Source: Allobaileyella intestinalis
GTDB taxonomy: Bacteria; Bacillota; Clostridia; Peptostreptococcales; Anaerovoracaceae
Length of the DNA stretch: 64,000 nucleotides
Direction: 5' to 3'
Assembly (NCBI RefSeq): GCF_009695865.1
Contig: NZ_VUNB01000003.1
Location: 62,001 to 126,000, forward strand
Part shown: positions 41,548 to 51,290 of the stretch, piece by piece
Layout of the letters: the number at the start of each line of letters is the position of its first letter
Numbering within the stretch: position 1 is the first letter of the stretch
Made by a program: the position numbers and the translations under genes
Notes under the pieces: generated by a model
What the model was told of the DNA's origin: nothing
What the model saw: only the letters and a program-made list of their open reading frames with translations
The model's database searches: none

Positions 41548-41553
41548 AAAATA

Positions 41554-41629
41554 TGGTGGAGCGTAGGGGGTTCGAACCCCTGACCTCTTGACTGCCAGTC
41601 AAACGCGCTCCCAGCTGCGCCAACGCCCC
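41554..41629 (-). tRNA. tRNA-Ala (anticodon GGC)
   Basis: 76 bases including an encoded CCA. Acceptor GGGGCGT / ACGCTCC with the alanine identity pair G3-U70, anticodon loop CTGGCAG giving GGC, TTCGAAC-type T-loop. Reads GCC/GCU codons. Confidence 0.95.
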
Positions 41630-41650
41630 TTAATGGAAACTCTGGAAGTG

Positions 41651-41679
41651 ATTATACAACATCACATTCCCGGTTTCCA
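41651..41679 (-). promoter_or_regulatory. Promoter of tRNA-Ala
   Basis: Minus strand TGGAAA (41679-41674), 17 bases, TATAAT (41656-41651), about 20 bases before the mature tRNA 5' end. Confidence 0.6.
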
Positions 41680-41700
41680 CTTATTTTTTATATAAGAGAC

Positions 41701-42168
41701 TTACTCAGCGTCCTTTGCCTCAGTCTCAGTCTCAGACTCAGCTTCCTTTTCTGCTGCCTTATCAGCCTCGTCCTCTTCTGGAACAGGAGCCTCTGCCTCT
41801 GCAGCCTTCTTAGAAGCCTTTTCTACAGCAGCCTTAGCCTTTGCCTCTTCCTTCTTCTTAGCCTCTGCTTCCTTTGCTGCCAGCTCAGCCTTTGTGTAGC
41901 AGTTAGCAGGATTCAGAGCCCTTACCTCATCGTAAACAACTGCACCAATGAATACCAGGATTGCATAAATCAGGTATACGATGGAGTTGCTGAGAATATA
42001 CGGAATGGCATCTCCAAGGTTTGCACCCAGCGATGTTCCATAAGTCTTGAAGTAAGTGTTCAGATAAGCGATGGATCCGAAGATGGAATATACTGCATAT
42101 ACAAGCAGAATGCATGCGATCACGTAGAATGTGACGGATAGCTTTGACCTTTTCAGATTTTTTTTCAT
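41701..42168 (-). CDS. Membrane protein with Ala/Lys/Glu-rich tail
   Basis: 155 residues from ATG 42168 (AAGGAG ribosome site). Two membrane segments: about 10-32 (LSVTFYVIACILLVYAVYSIF) and 60-82 (YILSNSIVYLIYAILVFIGAVV), then YDEVRALNPANCYTKAEL and a low-complexity acidic/basic tail (95-155) of Ala, Lys and Glu, probably helical and cytoplasmic. I do not recognise a family. Similar tail composition is seen in the Ig-like protein at 14811, but there is no real similarity. Stand-alone, downstream of ung in the same direction. Confidence 0.7.
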   Translation of the reverse strand: MKKNLKRSKLSVTFYVIACILLVYAVYSIFGSIAYLNTYFKTYGTSLGANLGDAIPYILSNSIVYLIYAILVFIGAVVYDEVRALNPANCYTKAELAAKEAEAKKKEEAKAKAAVEKASKKAAEAEAPVPEEDEADKAAEKEAESETETEAKDAE

Positions 42169-42282
42169 TTGTTCTCTCTCCTTCGAAAAAATTGTACTGA
42201 AAGAATAATAGATAATTATTTCTTCGCGCCCGTGTATTCTATCACAGGCCACCAGACACTTAATGTCAGAATTGTGGATTTA

Positions 42283-42969
42283 TTATGAATCACTGACCTG
42301 AAGGTTCCAGTCCACCGGTTCCTGTCCCGTAGCCTTAAGGAAATCATTGGCCTTCGAGAAATACTTTCCGCCGAAGAAACCTCTGTAGGCAGAAAGTGGG
42401 CTTGGATGCGGGCCTTCGAGGATAAGATGCTCAGGATTGTGAAGCAGTTCTTTCTTCCTTCTGGCATTGCCTCCCCACAGTATAAACACCAGGGGTTTCT
42501 CTCTTTCATCAAGCAGCCTTATTATCTGATCAGTCAGCTGTTCCCACCCCTTGTCGTGATGGGAATTGGCCTGATGCTCTCTTACAGTGAGAGCAGAGTT
42601 CAGCAGCAACACCCCGTGTTCCGCCCAGGGTATGAGGCATCCGTTGTCCTTAGGCGGTACGGGAATTCCCAGGTCGGAGTGAAGCTCTTTGAAAATATTC
42701 TCCAGTGAAGGCGGCTGTTTAACCCCCGGTTTCACGGAAAAGGCCAGGCCGTGAGCCTGTCCCGGCTCATGATAGGGATCCTGTCCCAGAATTACCACCT
42801 TTACGTCTGGATAATCGGTGTATTTCAATGCATTGAAAATATCATACATTCCCGGATACACTGTATGATTCTTATACTCGCTGTACAGGAACCTGCGCAG
42901 CCTCTGATAGTACTCTTTTTCAAATTCCGGAGCCAGCAGCTGGTCCCATTGATTCCCGATGTGAACCAT
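42283..42969 (-). CDS. ung: Uracil-DNA glycosylase
   Basis: 228 residues, family 1 UDG. It excises uracil arising from cytosine deamination or dUTP misincorporation. Motifs: catalytic water-activating loop [21 protein letters not shown] (D64), [13 protein letters not shown] (uracil recognition asparagine region), and [14 protein letters not shown]-intercalation loop. RBS AGGAAGG. It follows a PAP2 gene by 22 bases and probably shares its transcript. Confidence 0.97.
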   Translation of the reverse strand: MVHIGNQWDQLLAPEFEKEYYQRLRRFLYSEYKNHTVYPGMYDIFNALKYTDYPDVKVVILGQDPYHEPGQAHGLAFSVKPGVKQPPSLENIFKELHSDLGIPVPPKDNGCLIPWAEHGVLLLNSALTVREHQANSHHDKGWEQLTDQIIRLLDEREKPLVFILWGGNARRKKELLHNPEHLILEGPHPSPLSAYRGFFGGKYFSKANDFLKATGQEPVDWNLQVSDS

Positions 42970-42991
42970 TGTACTTTCCTTCCTGGTGATT

Positions 42992-43549
42992 CTAGTGTTT
43001 GGACGGCCTCAGCTCTTCCTGATGTTCCCTGTCCACGTAGTTTACCACATATGCAATCAGAATTGCATCCACCATTCCGCACAGCACATCCAGGGGATAA
43101 TGAACACCTACGTACATTCTGGATATGGCTATGGCCGCAGCCAGGATTATAAGCAGGGTACCTGCCCACCTGCGCTGAAATGACAGTGCCAGGCTGGTGG
43201 CAACCGCAAAAGAACTGGCCGTATGGCCCGACGGGAACGAGGGATCATGCTGCTTTCCTATTAGCAGCTGCACCTGGTTCCAGGTTTCATAAGGCCTGGT
43301 CCTGTCCACCAGCTCCTTGAGGAAAAGGTTGTTCAGACAGTAGGAAAGGGCAAGGGCAACAGCTGCCAGAACCGCTGCGTGCCTGGTTTTCTTGAAGCAC
43401 AGAAGCACCAGAATCAGCAGTATCCAGATCATGCCTTTGTTCCCCAGCCATGACAGAATTTTCATTACCGGCGTAAGTTCCGGTCTTATTGCCAGTTCCT
43501 GAAACTTGATTAGAACTTGTCCGTCCCAGTAATTTATGATATCTAACAT
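42992..43549 (-). CDS. PAP2-family membrane phosphatase
   Basis: 186 residues from ATG 43549 (AAGGAG 6 bases upstream; an earlier TTG overlaps the ribosome site). Five to six membrane segments with the phosphatase signature in order: [34 protein letters not shown]. Enzymes of this type dephosphorylate lipid or undecaprenyl pyrophosphates at the outer membrane face (BcrC- or PgpB-like). The exact lipid cannot be told. Precedes ung, downstream of the transporter terminator. Confidence 0.92.
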   Translation of the reverse strand: MLDIINYWDGQVLIKFQELAIRPELTPVMKILSWLGNKGMIWILLILVLLCFKKTRHAAVLAAVALALSYCLNNLFLKELVDRTRPYETWNQVQLLIGKQHDPSFPSGHTASSFAVATSLALSFQRRWAGTLLIILAAAIAISRMYVGVHYPLDVLCGMVDAILIAYVVNYVDREHQEELRPSKH

Positions 43550-43567
43550 TTTCTTCTCCTTCCGCAA

Positions 43568-43601
43568 AACAAAAGAGCGGGCAGCTTCCCGCTCTTTTGT
43601 T
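43568..43601 (-). terminator. Terminator of the NSS transporter gene
   Basis: Perfect 14-bp stem AACAAAAGAGCGGG (43568-43581) / CCCGCTCTTTTGTT (43588-43601), 6-base loop, followed by TTTTGCGG on the minus strand. It sits just before the PAP2 ribosome site. Confidence 0.92.
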
Positions 43602-43680
43602 CTTGATAGATTATACTCGTTTTAAACCCGCCGGGCAATTCCAGGGAAAAAACTTCAGATTTTTCACCAAAACTTCACGA

Positions 43681-45060
43681 CTACAGGGAGAAAAGTCCAA
43701 ATGCAGAAGCTACTGAAGATGCGAAGATCACGAGGAGGAATACAGGAGCAACGTACTTGACGAATACCCTGAAGAGAGCCTCTCTTCTGAATCCTGATGT
43801 CTCCTTTACGATGGAGCTGAACTGGTCCAGACCTACACCTTTAACTACCAGAAGGCAGGTAGCAAAGGCTGCTATTGGCATCAATACTGAGTTTGATGTG
43901 AAATCGAAGAAGTCCAGCATCTGCATGCCTATAATCTTAACATTTGCCAGTGCGCTGTATCCAAGAGAGCTCAGGCTTCCCAGAACAACTATTATTACCA
44001 CTGTCAGTACTGCAGCCTTGTTTCTGCTGATCTTCAGCTCATCCTGGAATGTGGATGTGCATGTCTCAGCCAGGGAAATGGAGCTTGTCAGTGCTGCAAA
44101 CAGTACCAGCAGGAAGAATGCTGCGCCGATGATGTTAGATCCGCCCATGTCTGCAAATACCTTAGGCAGGGTGATGAACATCAGTGACGGACCGGCGCTG
44201 AGGTTCTCTGCTGTTCCACCGGAATAAGCAAATACAGCTGGGATGATCATGAGACCTGCCAGGATAGCAACCAGGGAGTCGAAAATCTGAACCTGGTTAC
44301 CTGCATGCTCAATATCCACATCGTCCTTCATGTATGATCCGTATGTGAACAAGATGCCCATTGCCAGCGACAGGGAGTAGAACATCTGACCAAGAGCTGC
44401 AACAACTGTCATCCATGAGAAGTGGTGGAAGTTCGGTACAAGGAAGTACTTGACGCCTGCAAGGGCTCCCGGTCTTGTCATGGAGTAAATAGCAATTATG
44501 AATGCCAGGACTACCAGCACCGGCATCATTACCTTAGAAACTCTTTCGATTCCGTTCTCTACACCCATGAATATTACAACCATAGTGCATACTGCGAAAA
44601 TAAGGAACCAAAGCATGGAGCCACTGGTGGAAGTAATGAAGGAACCGAAGTATGAATCTCCAGCTGCCTCCTTGGCGCCGCCTTTAAGATACTCAAAGAA
44701 ATACTTGAATACCCAGCCGCCGATAACGCTGTAGTAAGGAGTGATTATCAGGGGAACGATGGCGTTGATCCAGCCTCCCAGCTTAGCCTTCCCTGTATTT
44801 CCTGCATACAGCTTATATGTTCCCACTACGCTCTTCTTAGCCTTGCGGCCGAGGGCTGTTTCTGCCAGCATCAGCGTATAGCCGAAGGTTACAACCAGGA
44901 TAATATAGGTTAAAAGGAATGCTCCTCCGCCGTACTTAGCGGCCAGATAGGGAAATCGCCAGATATTTCCCAGGCCTACTGCAGAACCTGCTGCGGCCAT
45001 TACGTATCCTATGCTGCCGGAAAAGGAACTTCTCTTGGCAGCCTTACCGTTCTCATTCAT
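43681..45060 (-). CDS. Neurotransmitter:sodium symporter (NSS/SNF) family transporter
   Basis: 459 residues from ATG 45060 (GGAGG 7 bases upstream). Eleven to twelve membrane segments in the LeuT fold. Signature first-helix motif GYVMAAAGSAVGLGNIWRFPYLAAKYGGGAF split as GSAVGLGNIWRFP and YGGGAFLL, GVENGIERVSK, GQMFYSLSLAMGILFTYGSY, ALTSSISLAETCTS. Bacterial members import amino acids (for example Trp, Tyr, Leu, Ala) with sodium. Substrate not determinable. Neighbouring alr is upstream, which makes alanine conceivable, but the two have separate signals. Confidence 0.93.
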   Translation of the reverse strand: MNENGKAAKRSSFSGSIGYVMAAAGSAVGLGNIWRFPYLAAKYGGGAFLLTYIILVVTFGYTLMLAETALGRKAKKSVVGTYKLYAGNTGKAKLGGWINAIVPLIITPYYSVIGGWVFKYFFEYLKGGAKEAAGDSYFGSFITSTSGSMLWFLIFAVCTMVVIFMGVENGIERVSKVMMPVLVVLAFIIAIYSMTRPGALAGVKYFLVPNFHHFSWMTVVAALGQMFYSLSLAMGILFTYGSYMKDDVDIEHAGNQVQIFDSLVAILAGLMIIPAVFAYSGGTAENLSAGPSLMFITLPKVFADMGGSNIIGAAFFLLVLFAALTSSISLAETCTSTFQDELKISRNKAAVLTVVIIVVLGSLSSLGYSALANVKIIGMQMLDFFDFTSNSVLMPIAAFATCLLVVKGVGLDQFSSIVKETSGFRREALFRVFVKYVAPVFLLVIFASSVASAFGLFSL

Positions 45061-45186
45061 CTCATGTCCTCCAATTCGTTCTTTCTTATAAACTATTACT
45101 TTCAAACTAATACATAAGATTGAGGGCAGTATCTTCATTAATCCGCACCAATCGTACAGATGCCCGCCTCTCAAAAGCGCACTTAG

Positions 45187-45215
45187 AGTATAGCGATATA
45201 TTTTGTTCTTGTCAA
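45187..45215 (-). promoter_or_regulatory. Promoter of the NSS transporter gene
   Basis: Minus strand TTGACA (45215-45210), 17-base spacer, TATACT (45192-45187): a near-consensus promoter about 125 bases before the ATG. The rest of the gap 45061-45464 is very AT-rich and holds no gene; the alr terminator lies at 45353-45377. Confidence 0.85.
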
Positions 45216-45352
45216 CAACAAAGTCAATTAATTTTGTTAGTCATTACAAACGATGTTTTTTCTTTGTATATTTTACCCTTAAAATATTTTATTTTTGTTT
45301 TCCAACAACATATTTCACTTGCGTGGATTCACAAAAACCATTGACCACATAC

Positions 45353-45377
45353 AAAAAACAGAAGCCGGAGCTTCTGT
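45353..45377 (-). terminator. Terminator of alr
   Basis: ACAGAAGC / GCTTCTGT (45358-45365, 45370-45377), 4-base loop, followed by six T residues on the minus strand. About 90 bases after the alr stop. Several CCGG-containing short inverted repeats lie in between. Confidence 0.85.
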
Positions 45378-45464
45378 TTTATAAAAAATATTATTTCATA
45401 TTTCCTCCCGGAGGACCGGCTGATGACCGGTTAACGGCCGGTTTCATGTTCCGGTATCCAGAAC

Positions 45465-46631
45465 CTATCCCTGCTGTTCTTCTTTCTTGATGTATCTCTT
45501 GTCCAGTCTCAAGCCGAAATCGCAGAGAATTTCGTAATTAATCGTTCCTGCTTTCTCTGCCAGCTCGTCTGCAGATATCTCGTCATCTCCGGATTTTCCC
45601 ATAATCGTAACCTGGGTTCCTCTGCAGACCTGTGGCAGGTCGGTAACATCTATCATGCACTGATCCATGCAGATTCTGCCTATTACAGGCACTCTGTGTC
45701 CGTCTACCAGCATCTCCGCCTTTCCGGAAATGCTGCGGGGATATCCGTCAGCGTATCCGATGCCCACAGTGGCCACTCTCATGTCACGGTCTGCCGTAAA
45801 CACTCCGCCATAGCTGACTGCCGAACCCTTCGGCAGATTTTTTACATAAACTATGTTGGCTCTCACGGACATTACCGGCCTGATGTCCAGATTCTCCTTG
45901 TGTACTTCATCGGAAGGATAGCATCCGTAGAGGATTATTCCGGGGCGGACACCGTCGAAGTAAGCCTTCGGGTACTCCATAATGGCTGCGCTGTTGGCAA
46001 TGGTGAGGAAGGGCAGGGAATAGCCGTCGGAGCTCAGTTTCTCGTAGAACTGGTTGAATATCTCCAGCTGGCTTTCTGTGTAGCTTCTGTCTGCCTCGTC
46101 GGCCTTGGAAAAATGGGAGATGACTCCCTCCACATTCAGACGGTCAAGCCCGAAGATTTCGCTGATCTCATCTTCAGCGGCAATAATGTCTTCCATGGTT
46201 CTCAGGACGAAGCCTATACGGCCCATTCCTGTGTCCAGAGCCAGCATTACACTAACATCCTTGTCCAGCTCCTGAGCTTTCTGGGAAAGGGCGAGGGCGT
46301 CATTGTAACTGCCTATAACCGGAATCAGCTTTTCGTTTACCACGATTTCGTCACATGATTTCGAGGTAATGCCCAGAATTAGAATCTTCTCGTCGAAGCC
46401 TGCATCCCTGAGTTCCATGGCTTCTTTCACCGTAGCTACAGCGAAAATATCAACGCCGTGTTCCTCCAGGACCTGAGCTGTCTGTACTGCTCCATGGCCG
46501 TAAGCATCCGCCTTTACAACTCCAATGATGGCTCTGTCTTTTCCTGCTTTTTCCTTAATACTTTCAATATTATAGGCGAGGGCATCAAGATCGATCTCCA
46601 CCCATGTCTGTCGTATTTCTTCTACTCCCAT
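45465..46631 (-). CDS. alr: Alanine racemase
   Basis: 389 residues from ATG 46631 (GAGG 7 bases upstream). PLP enzyme that makes D-alanine for peptidoglycan. Motifs: PLP lysine K40 in GVVKADAYGHGA, LDTGMGRIGF, VISHFSKADE, ANSAAIMEYP, FDGVRPGIILYG, second catalytic tyrosine in AVSYGGVF, GIGYADGYPRSIS and the PIGRICMDQCMIDVT type block. Near purA (41-base gap, same direction), so co-transcription from the purA promoter is likely. Confidence 0.97.
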   Translation of the reverse strand: MGVEEIRQTWVEIDLDALAYNIESIKEKAGKDRAIIGVVKADAYGHGAVQTAQVLEEHGVDIFAVATVKEAMELRDAGFDEKILILGITSKSCDEIVVNEKLIPVIGSYNDALALSQKAQELDKDVSVMLALDTGMGRIGFVLRTMEDIIAAEDEISEIFGLDRLNVEGVISHFSKADEADRSYTESQLEIFNQFYEKLSSDGYSLPFLTIANSAAIMEYPKAYFDGVRPGIILYGCYPSDEVHKENLDIRPVMSVRANIVYVKNLPKGSAVSYGGVFTADRDMRVATVGIGYADGYPRSISGKAEMLVDGHRVPVIGRICMDQCMIDVTDLPQVCRGTQVTIMGKSGDDEISADELAEKAGTINYEILCDFGLRLDKRYIKKEEQQG

Positions 46632-46671
46632 TAGTAAATCCTCTAACTGTAACAATTATTCCGGTTCCCGG

Positions 46672-47949
46672 TTATCTGCAGATAAGCTCTTCTCTGCTTG
46701 GTCCGTTGGATACCATGGAGATTCTGACTCCAATCAGCTCCTCGATGCGCTCGATATAGTTTCTGCATGCCTCTGGCAGATCCTCGTACTTTGTGATGCC
46801 TCTGATATCGCACTTCCATCCAGGCATAGTTTCATATACAGGCTTTGCCTTCTCCAGCAGCGGTGTATTAGGGAAGTCCTTTGTAACCTTGCCGTCGATG
46901 TCGTATCCAACGCAGATCTTCAGCTGGTCCAGGTATCCCAGAACGTCAACTACTGTAAAGGCCACCTCTGTTGCTCCCTGCATCATGCAGCCGTATCTTG
47001 TAGCAACTGCATCGAACCAGCCTACTCTTCTTGGGCGTCCTGTTGTTGCTCCGAACTCTCCGCCGTCGCCGCCTCTTCTTCTCAGCTCATCAGCTTCGTC
47101 CCCGAAGAGCTCTGTAACAAAAGCTCCGGCGCCTACTGCAGAAGAATATGCCTTTGAAACGGCAATGACTCTCTTTATCTCGTAAGGAGGAACTCCGGCA
47201 CCTGTTGCACCATATCCGGCCAGGGTAGAGGAGGATGTAACCATAGGATAAATTCCGTGCTCAACATCCTTCAGTGCGCCCAGCTGTCCCTCCAGAACTA
47301 CACTTTTTCCTTCTTTCAGGCCCTTGTTCAGCTCAGCTGATGTGTGGGCAACATATGGAGCAAGTGCTTCCTTGTATCCCATCAGCTCCTTGTAGATTTC
47401 CTCAGGATCCAGAAGAGGCTTGTGGTAGAGATGCTCCATGAGAACGTTCTTGATCTTGCATACATTCTCGATTCTCGGCATCAGATATTCTCTATCAGCG
47501 AAAACCTCGCCTACCTGGAATCCGATCTTTGCGTATTTGTCTGAATAACATGGAGCCATTCCTGATCTTGTGGATCCAAAGGATCTTCCTGCCAGTCTTG
47601 CCTCCTCATAAGTGTCCAGCAGAACGTGATAGGACATTACCAGATGGGCTCTGTCAGATACCAGAAGCTTGCCGTGCTTCACTCCTGCTGCCTCCAGAGC
47701 GTGAATCTCTTCAATCAGTTTGTCCACGTTTACTGCCACACCACTTCCAAGAATATTTACAGCATTCTTGTTGAAGATCCCGGAGGGCATAAGATGAAGT
47801 GCGAATTTGCCGTATTCATTCTTGATTGTATGACCGGCGTTGCTGCCTCCCTGGAATCTGACTACGTAATCGGCCTCCTGGGCAAGGGCGTCTGTTATTT
47901 TTCCTTTACCTTCATCTCCCCAATTTGCACCTACTACAGCTGTAATCAT
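46672..47949 (-). CDS. purA: Adenylosuccinate synthetase
   Basis: 425 residues from ATG 47949 (AAGGTGG 5 bases upstream). Converts IMP plus aspartate and GTP to adenylosuccinate on the way to AMP. Motifs: N-terminal VVGANWGDEGKGKITD (GTP P-loop), FQGGSNAGHTI, LGSGVAVN, GSTRSGMAPCYSDK, EGQLGALKDVEHGIYP, and GRPRRVGWFDAV near 300. Normal length. The leader shows a -10 but no recognisable purine riboswitch. Confidence 0.97.
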   Translation of the reverse strand: MITAVVGANWGDEGKGKITDALAQEADYVVRFQGGSNAGHTIKNEYGKFALHLMPSGIFNKNAVNILGSGVAVNVDKLIEEIHALEAAGVKHGKLLVSDRAHLVMSYHVLLDTYEEARLAGRSFGSTRSGMAPCYSDKYAKIGFQVGEVFADREYLMPRIENVCKIKNVLMEHLYHKPLLDPEEIYKELMGYKEALAPYVAHTSAELNKGLKEGKSVVLEGQLGALKDVEHGIYPMVTSSSTLAGYGATGAGVPPYEIKRVIAVSKAYSSAVGAGAFVTELFGDEADELRRRGGDGGEFGATTGRPRRVGWFDAVATRYGCMMQGATEVAFTVVDVLGYLDQLKICVGYDIDGKVTKDFPNTPLLEKAKPVYETMPGWKCDIRGITKYEDLPEACRNYIERIEELIGVRISMVSNGPSREELICR

Positions 47950-48105
47950 AATTTCCACCTTTCTTCTTGAGAGCTCTGCTCCCTCAAAGCTTTATGACCC
48001 CGTCTTCCGACCTTCTGTAAAGCCTGCAGAATTAACTAAAAATATATCCTGTGAGTTTCCCTGTTTATTCACACAAAAGACAGGTCCCTCACCAGTGACC
48101 AAATG

Positions 48106-48111
48106 ATTATA
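48106..48111 (-). promoter_or_regulatory. Probable -10 box of purA-alr
   Basis: TATAAT on the minus strand about 155 bases before purA, preceded by a weak GGTCAA-like -35. The leader contains an ACCTGTC/CAGG stem only. The 270-base gap 47950-48222 has no gene. Confidence 0.5.
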
Positions 48112-48222
48112 CTACTCTCACGGGCACTTTGACCCTAAAAAACCTTTTTTTCAGGAAATATTCAGAAATAACTAAGAAAACCCCCTATAATCCGAACCTG
48201 AACCGGAGATTTCACCCAAAAC

Positions 48223-49596
48223 CTACAGGTATTCTCTCTTGCTGGTATTCCTCCAGATTCCCATCTTCTCCGCCTCTCTGATCAGTTCCTCCCGGAAATC
48301 AGGGTGGGCGATGCTGATTATCTGTTCCGCTCTCTGCCAGGTAGATTTACCCTTCAGGTTTACAGCCCCGTACTCTGTAACCAGATAATGGACTGCTGTT
48401 CTCGGCGTAGTGACCACAGAACCTACAGGCAGAAGAGGATGGATAAGAGACTCTCTTGTGCCGTCTTTCATGGTCCTGGTGGAATGAGTGCAGATAAAGC
48501 TCTTGCCGTTCTTGCTGCGGAAGGCTCCGAGAGCAAAGTCCAGCTGTCCTCCCGTGCCGCTGATATGCCTGTATCCTATGCTTTCAGAGCAAACCTGCCC
48601 GTAAAGGTCGATTCCAATACATCCGTTTACAGAAATGAAATTATCAATATCGGAAATAACCGAAATGTCGTTGACGTAGCTTACAGGAGCGCTGCAGCAA
48701 ATCGGATTGTCGTCAACAAAATCGTACAGCTCCTTGCTTCCTCCTGCAAAAGTATATACGATAAGGCCCTTGTCCCGGCTTTTGAGAGAGGTGAGCTTTC
48801 CTGCGTAGTAAAGGTTCATGTATGCATCTACCAGCATTTCAGTGTGTGCGCTGAAATCTCTCAGGTCCGACTCTGCCAGCATGTTCCCCACACAGTTAGG
48901 CAGAGCTCCTATGCCCAGCTGGAGAGTGCTGTCGTTCCTGATCTTCTCAACGATGAATTCTGCAATTCTCTTGTCTTCAAAAGTCGGCGCCTTGTTGGAT
49001 ATGGTGCATATATCCGGGCTGTCTCCCTCAATAATGTAATTGACATCTGCAATATTAATGTGAGATTCGTATCCCAGGGCAATAGGCATCTTCTCGTTGA
49101 TCTCCACTATTACGGTCTTTGAATTTCTGATGATACCGTGAAGATCTGCGTTAATAGGGCCGAAGTTGAAGTTGCCGTATTTGTCCATAGGGCAGACCTG
49201 GATGCAGCATATGTCAAAATAATTATCTTCCAGACCCCAGTACAGGGACTCCTCGCTAAAGAGAATAGGTACGTGCCAGGAATTGCCTCTGTCCATCATC
49301 TGTCTGTCTCTTGACGAGAAGTGAGAAGAATAGAACCTGGCAACGTCTACATTGTCCATTACTGCCTTGTATGTTTCGAAATCATCGTGGCGGATAGCCG
49401 TCTCCGACTGGATTTCCAGTCCTCTGAGCATGTTGTCATGGCGAAGCCTCTCCCCCAGGGCCTTATCCATGTAAACAGAAGAATCTGTTCCCACGCCAAA
49501 ATGGATGCGCATGTTGCTCTTAACCAGTCCGGCAGCAAAATCCGCATCAATAAGCTTGTCCTTATACTCTTTCTGAATATCTTTAATGTTTAACAT
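48223..49596 (-). CDS. Acyl-CoA:acetate CoA-transferase / acetyl-CoA hydrolase family
   Basis: 457 residues, Cat1/Cat2-type family. It exchanges CoA between an acyl-CoA and acetate or another carboxylate. Typical blocks: IHFGVGTDSSVYM, CPMDKYGNFNFGPINADLH, LQLGIGALPNCVGNML, HTEMLVDAYMNL with a glutamate (E253) at the usual place of the catalytic residue, and the C-terminal GTGGQLDFALGAFRSKNGKSFICTHST. Closest in overall plan to 4-hydroxybutyrate or butyryl-CoA:acetate CoA-transferases, but the substrate is open. Followed on the same strand by nothing close; preceded by the pucR-type gene, so probably regulated with the reductase cluster. Confidence 0.9.
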   Translation of the reverse strand: MLNIKDIQKEYKDKLIDADFAAGLVKSNMRIHFGVGTDSSVYMDKALGERLRHDNMLRGLEIQSETAIRHDDFETYKAVMDNVDVARFYSSHFSSRDRQMMDRGNSWHVPILFSEESLYWGLEDNYFDICCIQVCPMDKYGNFNFGPINADLHGIIRNSKTVIVEINEKMPIALGYESHINIADVNYIIEGDSPDICTISNKAPTFEDKRIAEFIVEKIRNDSTLQLGIGALPNCVGNMLAESDLRDFSAHTEMLVDAYMNLYYAGKLTSLKSRDKGLIVYTFAGGSKELYDFVDDNPICCSAPVSYVNDISVISDIDNFISVNGCIGIDLYGQVCSESIGYRHISGTGGQLDFALGAFRSKNGKSFICTHSTRTMKDGTRESLIHPLLPVGSVVTTPRTAVHYLVTEYGAVNLKGKSTWQRAEQIISIAHPDFREELIREAEKMGIWRNTSKREYL

Positions 49597-49697
49597 CTCT
49601 GTCCCCCTGATCTTTTATCCCTGTTTTCAGAGCTGGAACTCAAAAAATCCCTGTCTGTTACCGGCCTGTTTTGGGGTATATCACAAAGGATTTTATA

Positions 49698-51260
49698 TTA
49701 CTTGTGTTTCGAATGCAAGTTTTCTCTGTGTTCTCCCACCAGTTCCCTGGTTCTTTCTCCGCCTATCTTTCTTATGGCAAAAGAAAATCTCAAATTAAAG
49801 GAAGTTTCGGGATCCCGCAGATCTACGGCCGTAAGCTCTTCTATTTTTTTCAGCCTGTATATAACAGTATTTCTGTGCATGTACAGATTCTCGGCAGTGT
49901 CCTTGATGCTCTGGCCACTTCGCAGGAACTCCTCAAGCGTATCCAGAAGGCTTCCCTCATGTTCATCGTCATATTCCATCAAAGTCAGGAAAGCGGGATG
50001 GCAGTAGCGCATCACATTTTCATTTCTGGAGACATTCCGGATCATTACGTACATGCCGTATTCTTCAAAGGAAAAAATATTTTTTTCCGGATCCACAGAA
50101 AGGCCGATCTCCATTGCGTCTTTTGCATCCCGTATGGCTTCGATTAACTCCTGATTTTTGTAGAAAGCCCTGCTTATTCCTGCCACCAGGCCAGGTCCTT
50201 TTCTGTAGGAACCCAAAATGCCTTCCAGGTCAGCGGCCTCTGTCTCTTCAATAATAACCAGGGCGCTTTCCCTGTTTGAGACAACCTGACATTCAAGTCT
50301 CTTCTTTATGCACTGCTCGAATTCGAACTCGCTGGTCTGAAGAGGCGCTCCATCTCCAGGCCTTAAATAAACAAGGCGGTGAGGCCCTTTGAACTTCAGG
50401 TTTCTGTAACTTGCCGGCTGGCTTTCAAGAGGGGCACCTATAAAAACATTATACAGAAACTGGTGGTATTCGTCAGTCTGATACAGCAGCTCAGGAGAAT
50501 GGATCATCACAAACCCGGAAAGAACGTGGCTCAGGGACTTCAGCATTTCATAGTGGTCCTGACGATAGGAGTGGTCTCCTTCTATTAAAATGAGAATACC
50601 GATACATGTGTCTCTGCAGTATACTCTGCTGGCAATTTTTCTGAAAGGGGAAGACATGCAGGTTACTTCCACCGGAGTTTCATCTGAAAAGGATTGCTGA
50701 AGTGATCTCAGCTTTTTTACCTCCTGAATAAACTCGTAGTCGCAGTATCCCTTCTTTATATTATCGCTCCATATCTTGTCTGTTACAGGAACCTGGGTGG
50801 AGTAGCTGAGTATTCTGAAGTTCATATCTATAAATATCAGGGATGCCCCGAAAGATTGGGATGCTATGTCCACAAGAGAATCGTAGTTGCCCACACGGCC
50901 TGCCACTTCCGTTAGATATGAATAGAAGCTGCTGTTGTAGTGGCTGGCAACCAGATCCTGAACCTCGTTGAAGACTGAAACATAGTCTTCCATGTTAATA
51001 ATGGCTAGTGAACGACTGTTGTTTTTCCATGATTTCCTCACAATTTCCGTTATTTCGTTAACGTTTTTTGCAGCCAATATGCACTGTTCCGGCAGCTCGT
51101 CATACTGTATACCATAACCAAAAAACAGCGTGGATCTGTCTTCTTTACAGCCCTTTCCATCCCAGAGCCTGACCCTGTGGATGTTTTCTCCAGCCCCATG
51201 GCAAACCATACTAATTTCGTGGTTTTTCCCTAAAATTTCAGTTATTTCACGAAAATCCAT
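49698..51260 (-). CDS. PucR-type (CdaR-like) transcriptional regulator
   Basis: 520 residues from ATG 51260 (GGAGG 5 bases upstream). The C-terminal PucR helix-turn-helix is clear: LEEFLRSGQSIKDTAENLYMHRNTVIYRLKKIEEL (shown in two motifs: SIKDTAENLYMHRNTV and IYRLKKIEELT), followed by LRDPETSFNLRFSF. The N-terminal part (1-130) and the middle (150-300) look like sensor regions, the middle GAF-like (ASLIFIDMNFRILSYS). Such regulators activate catabolic genes for purines, organic acids or aromatic compounds. It lies between the CoA-transferase gene and the divergent reductase operon, so it is the likely controller of both. Confidence 0.88.
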   Translation of the reverse strand: MDFREITEILGKNHEISMVCHGAGENIHRVRLWDGKGCKEDRSTLFFGYGIQYDELPEQCILAAKNVNEITEIVRKSWKNNSRSLAIINMEDYVSVFNEVQDLVASHYNSSFYSYLTEVAGRVGNYDSLVDIASQSFGASLIFIDMNFRILSYSTQVPVTDKIWSDNIKKGYCDYEFIQEVKKLRSLQQSFSDETPVEVTCMSSPFRKIASRVYCRDTCIGILILIEGDHSYRQDHYEMLKSLSHVLSGFVMIHSPELLYQTDEYHQFLYNVFIGAPLESQPASYRNLKFKGPHRLVYLRPGDGAPLQTSEFEFEQCIKKRLECQVVSNRESALVIIEETEAADLEGILGSYRKGPGLVAGISRAFYKNQELIEAIRDAKDAMEIGLSVDPEKNIFSFEEYGMYVMIRNVSRNENVMRYCHPAFLTLMEYDDEHEGSLLDTLEEFLRSGQSIKDTAENLYMHRNTVIYRLKKIEELTAVDLRDPETSFNLRFSFAIRKIGGERTRELVGEHRENLHSKHK

Positions 51261-51290
51261 CTCATCCTCCAGGTTGAACTGAATCAGCAC

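Noticed and set aside
47950-48222. Purine riboswitch upstream of purA
   Set aside because: Conserved aptamer loop sequences are absent; only a simple short stem is seen.
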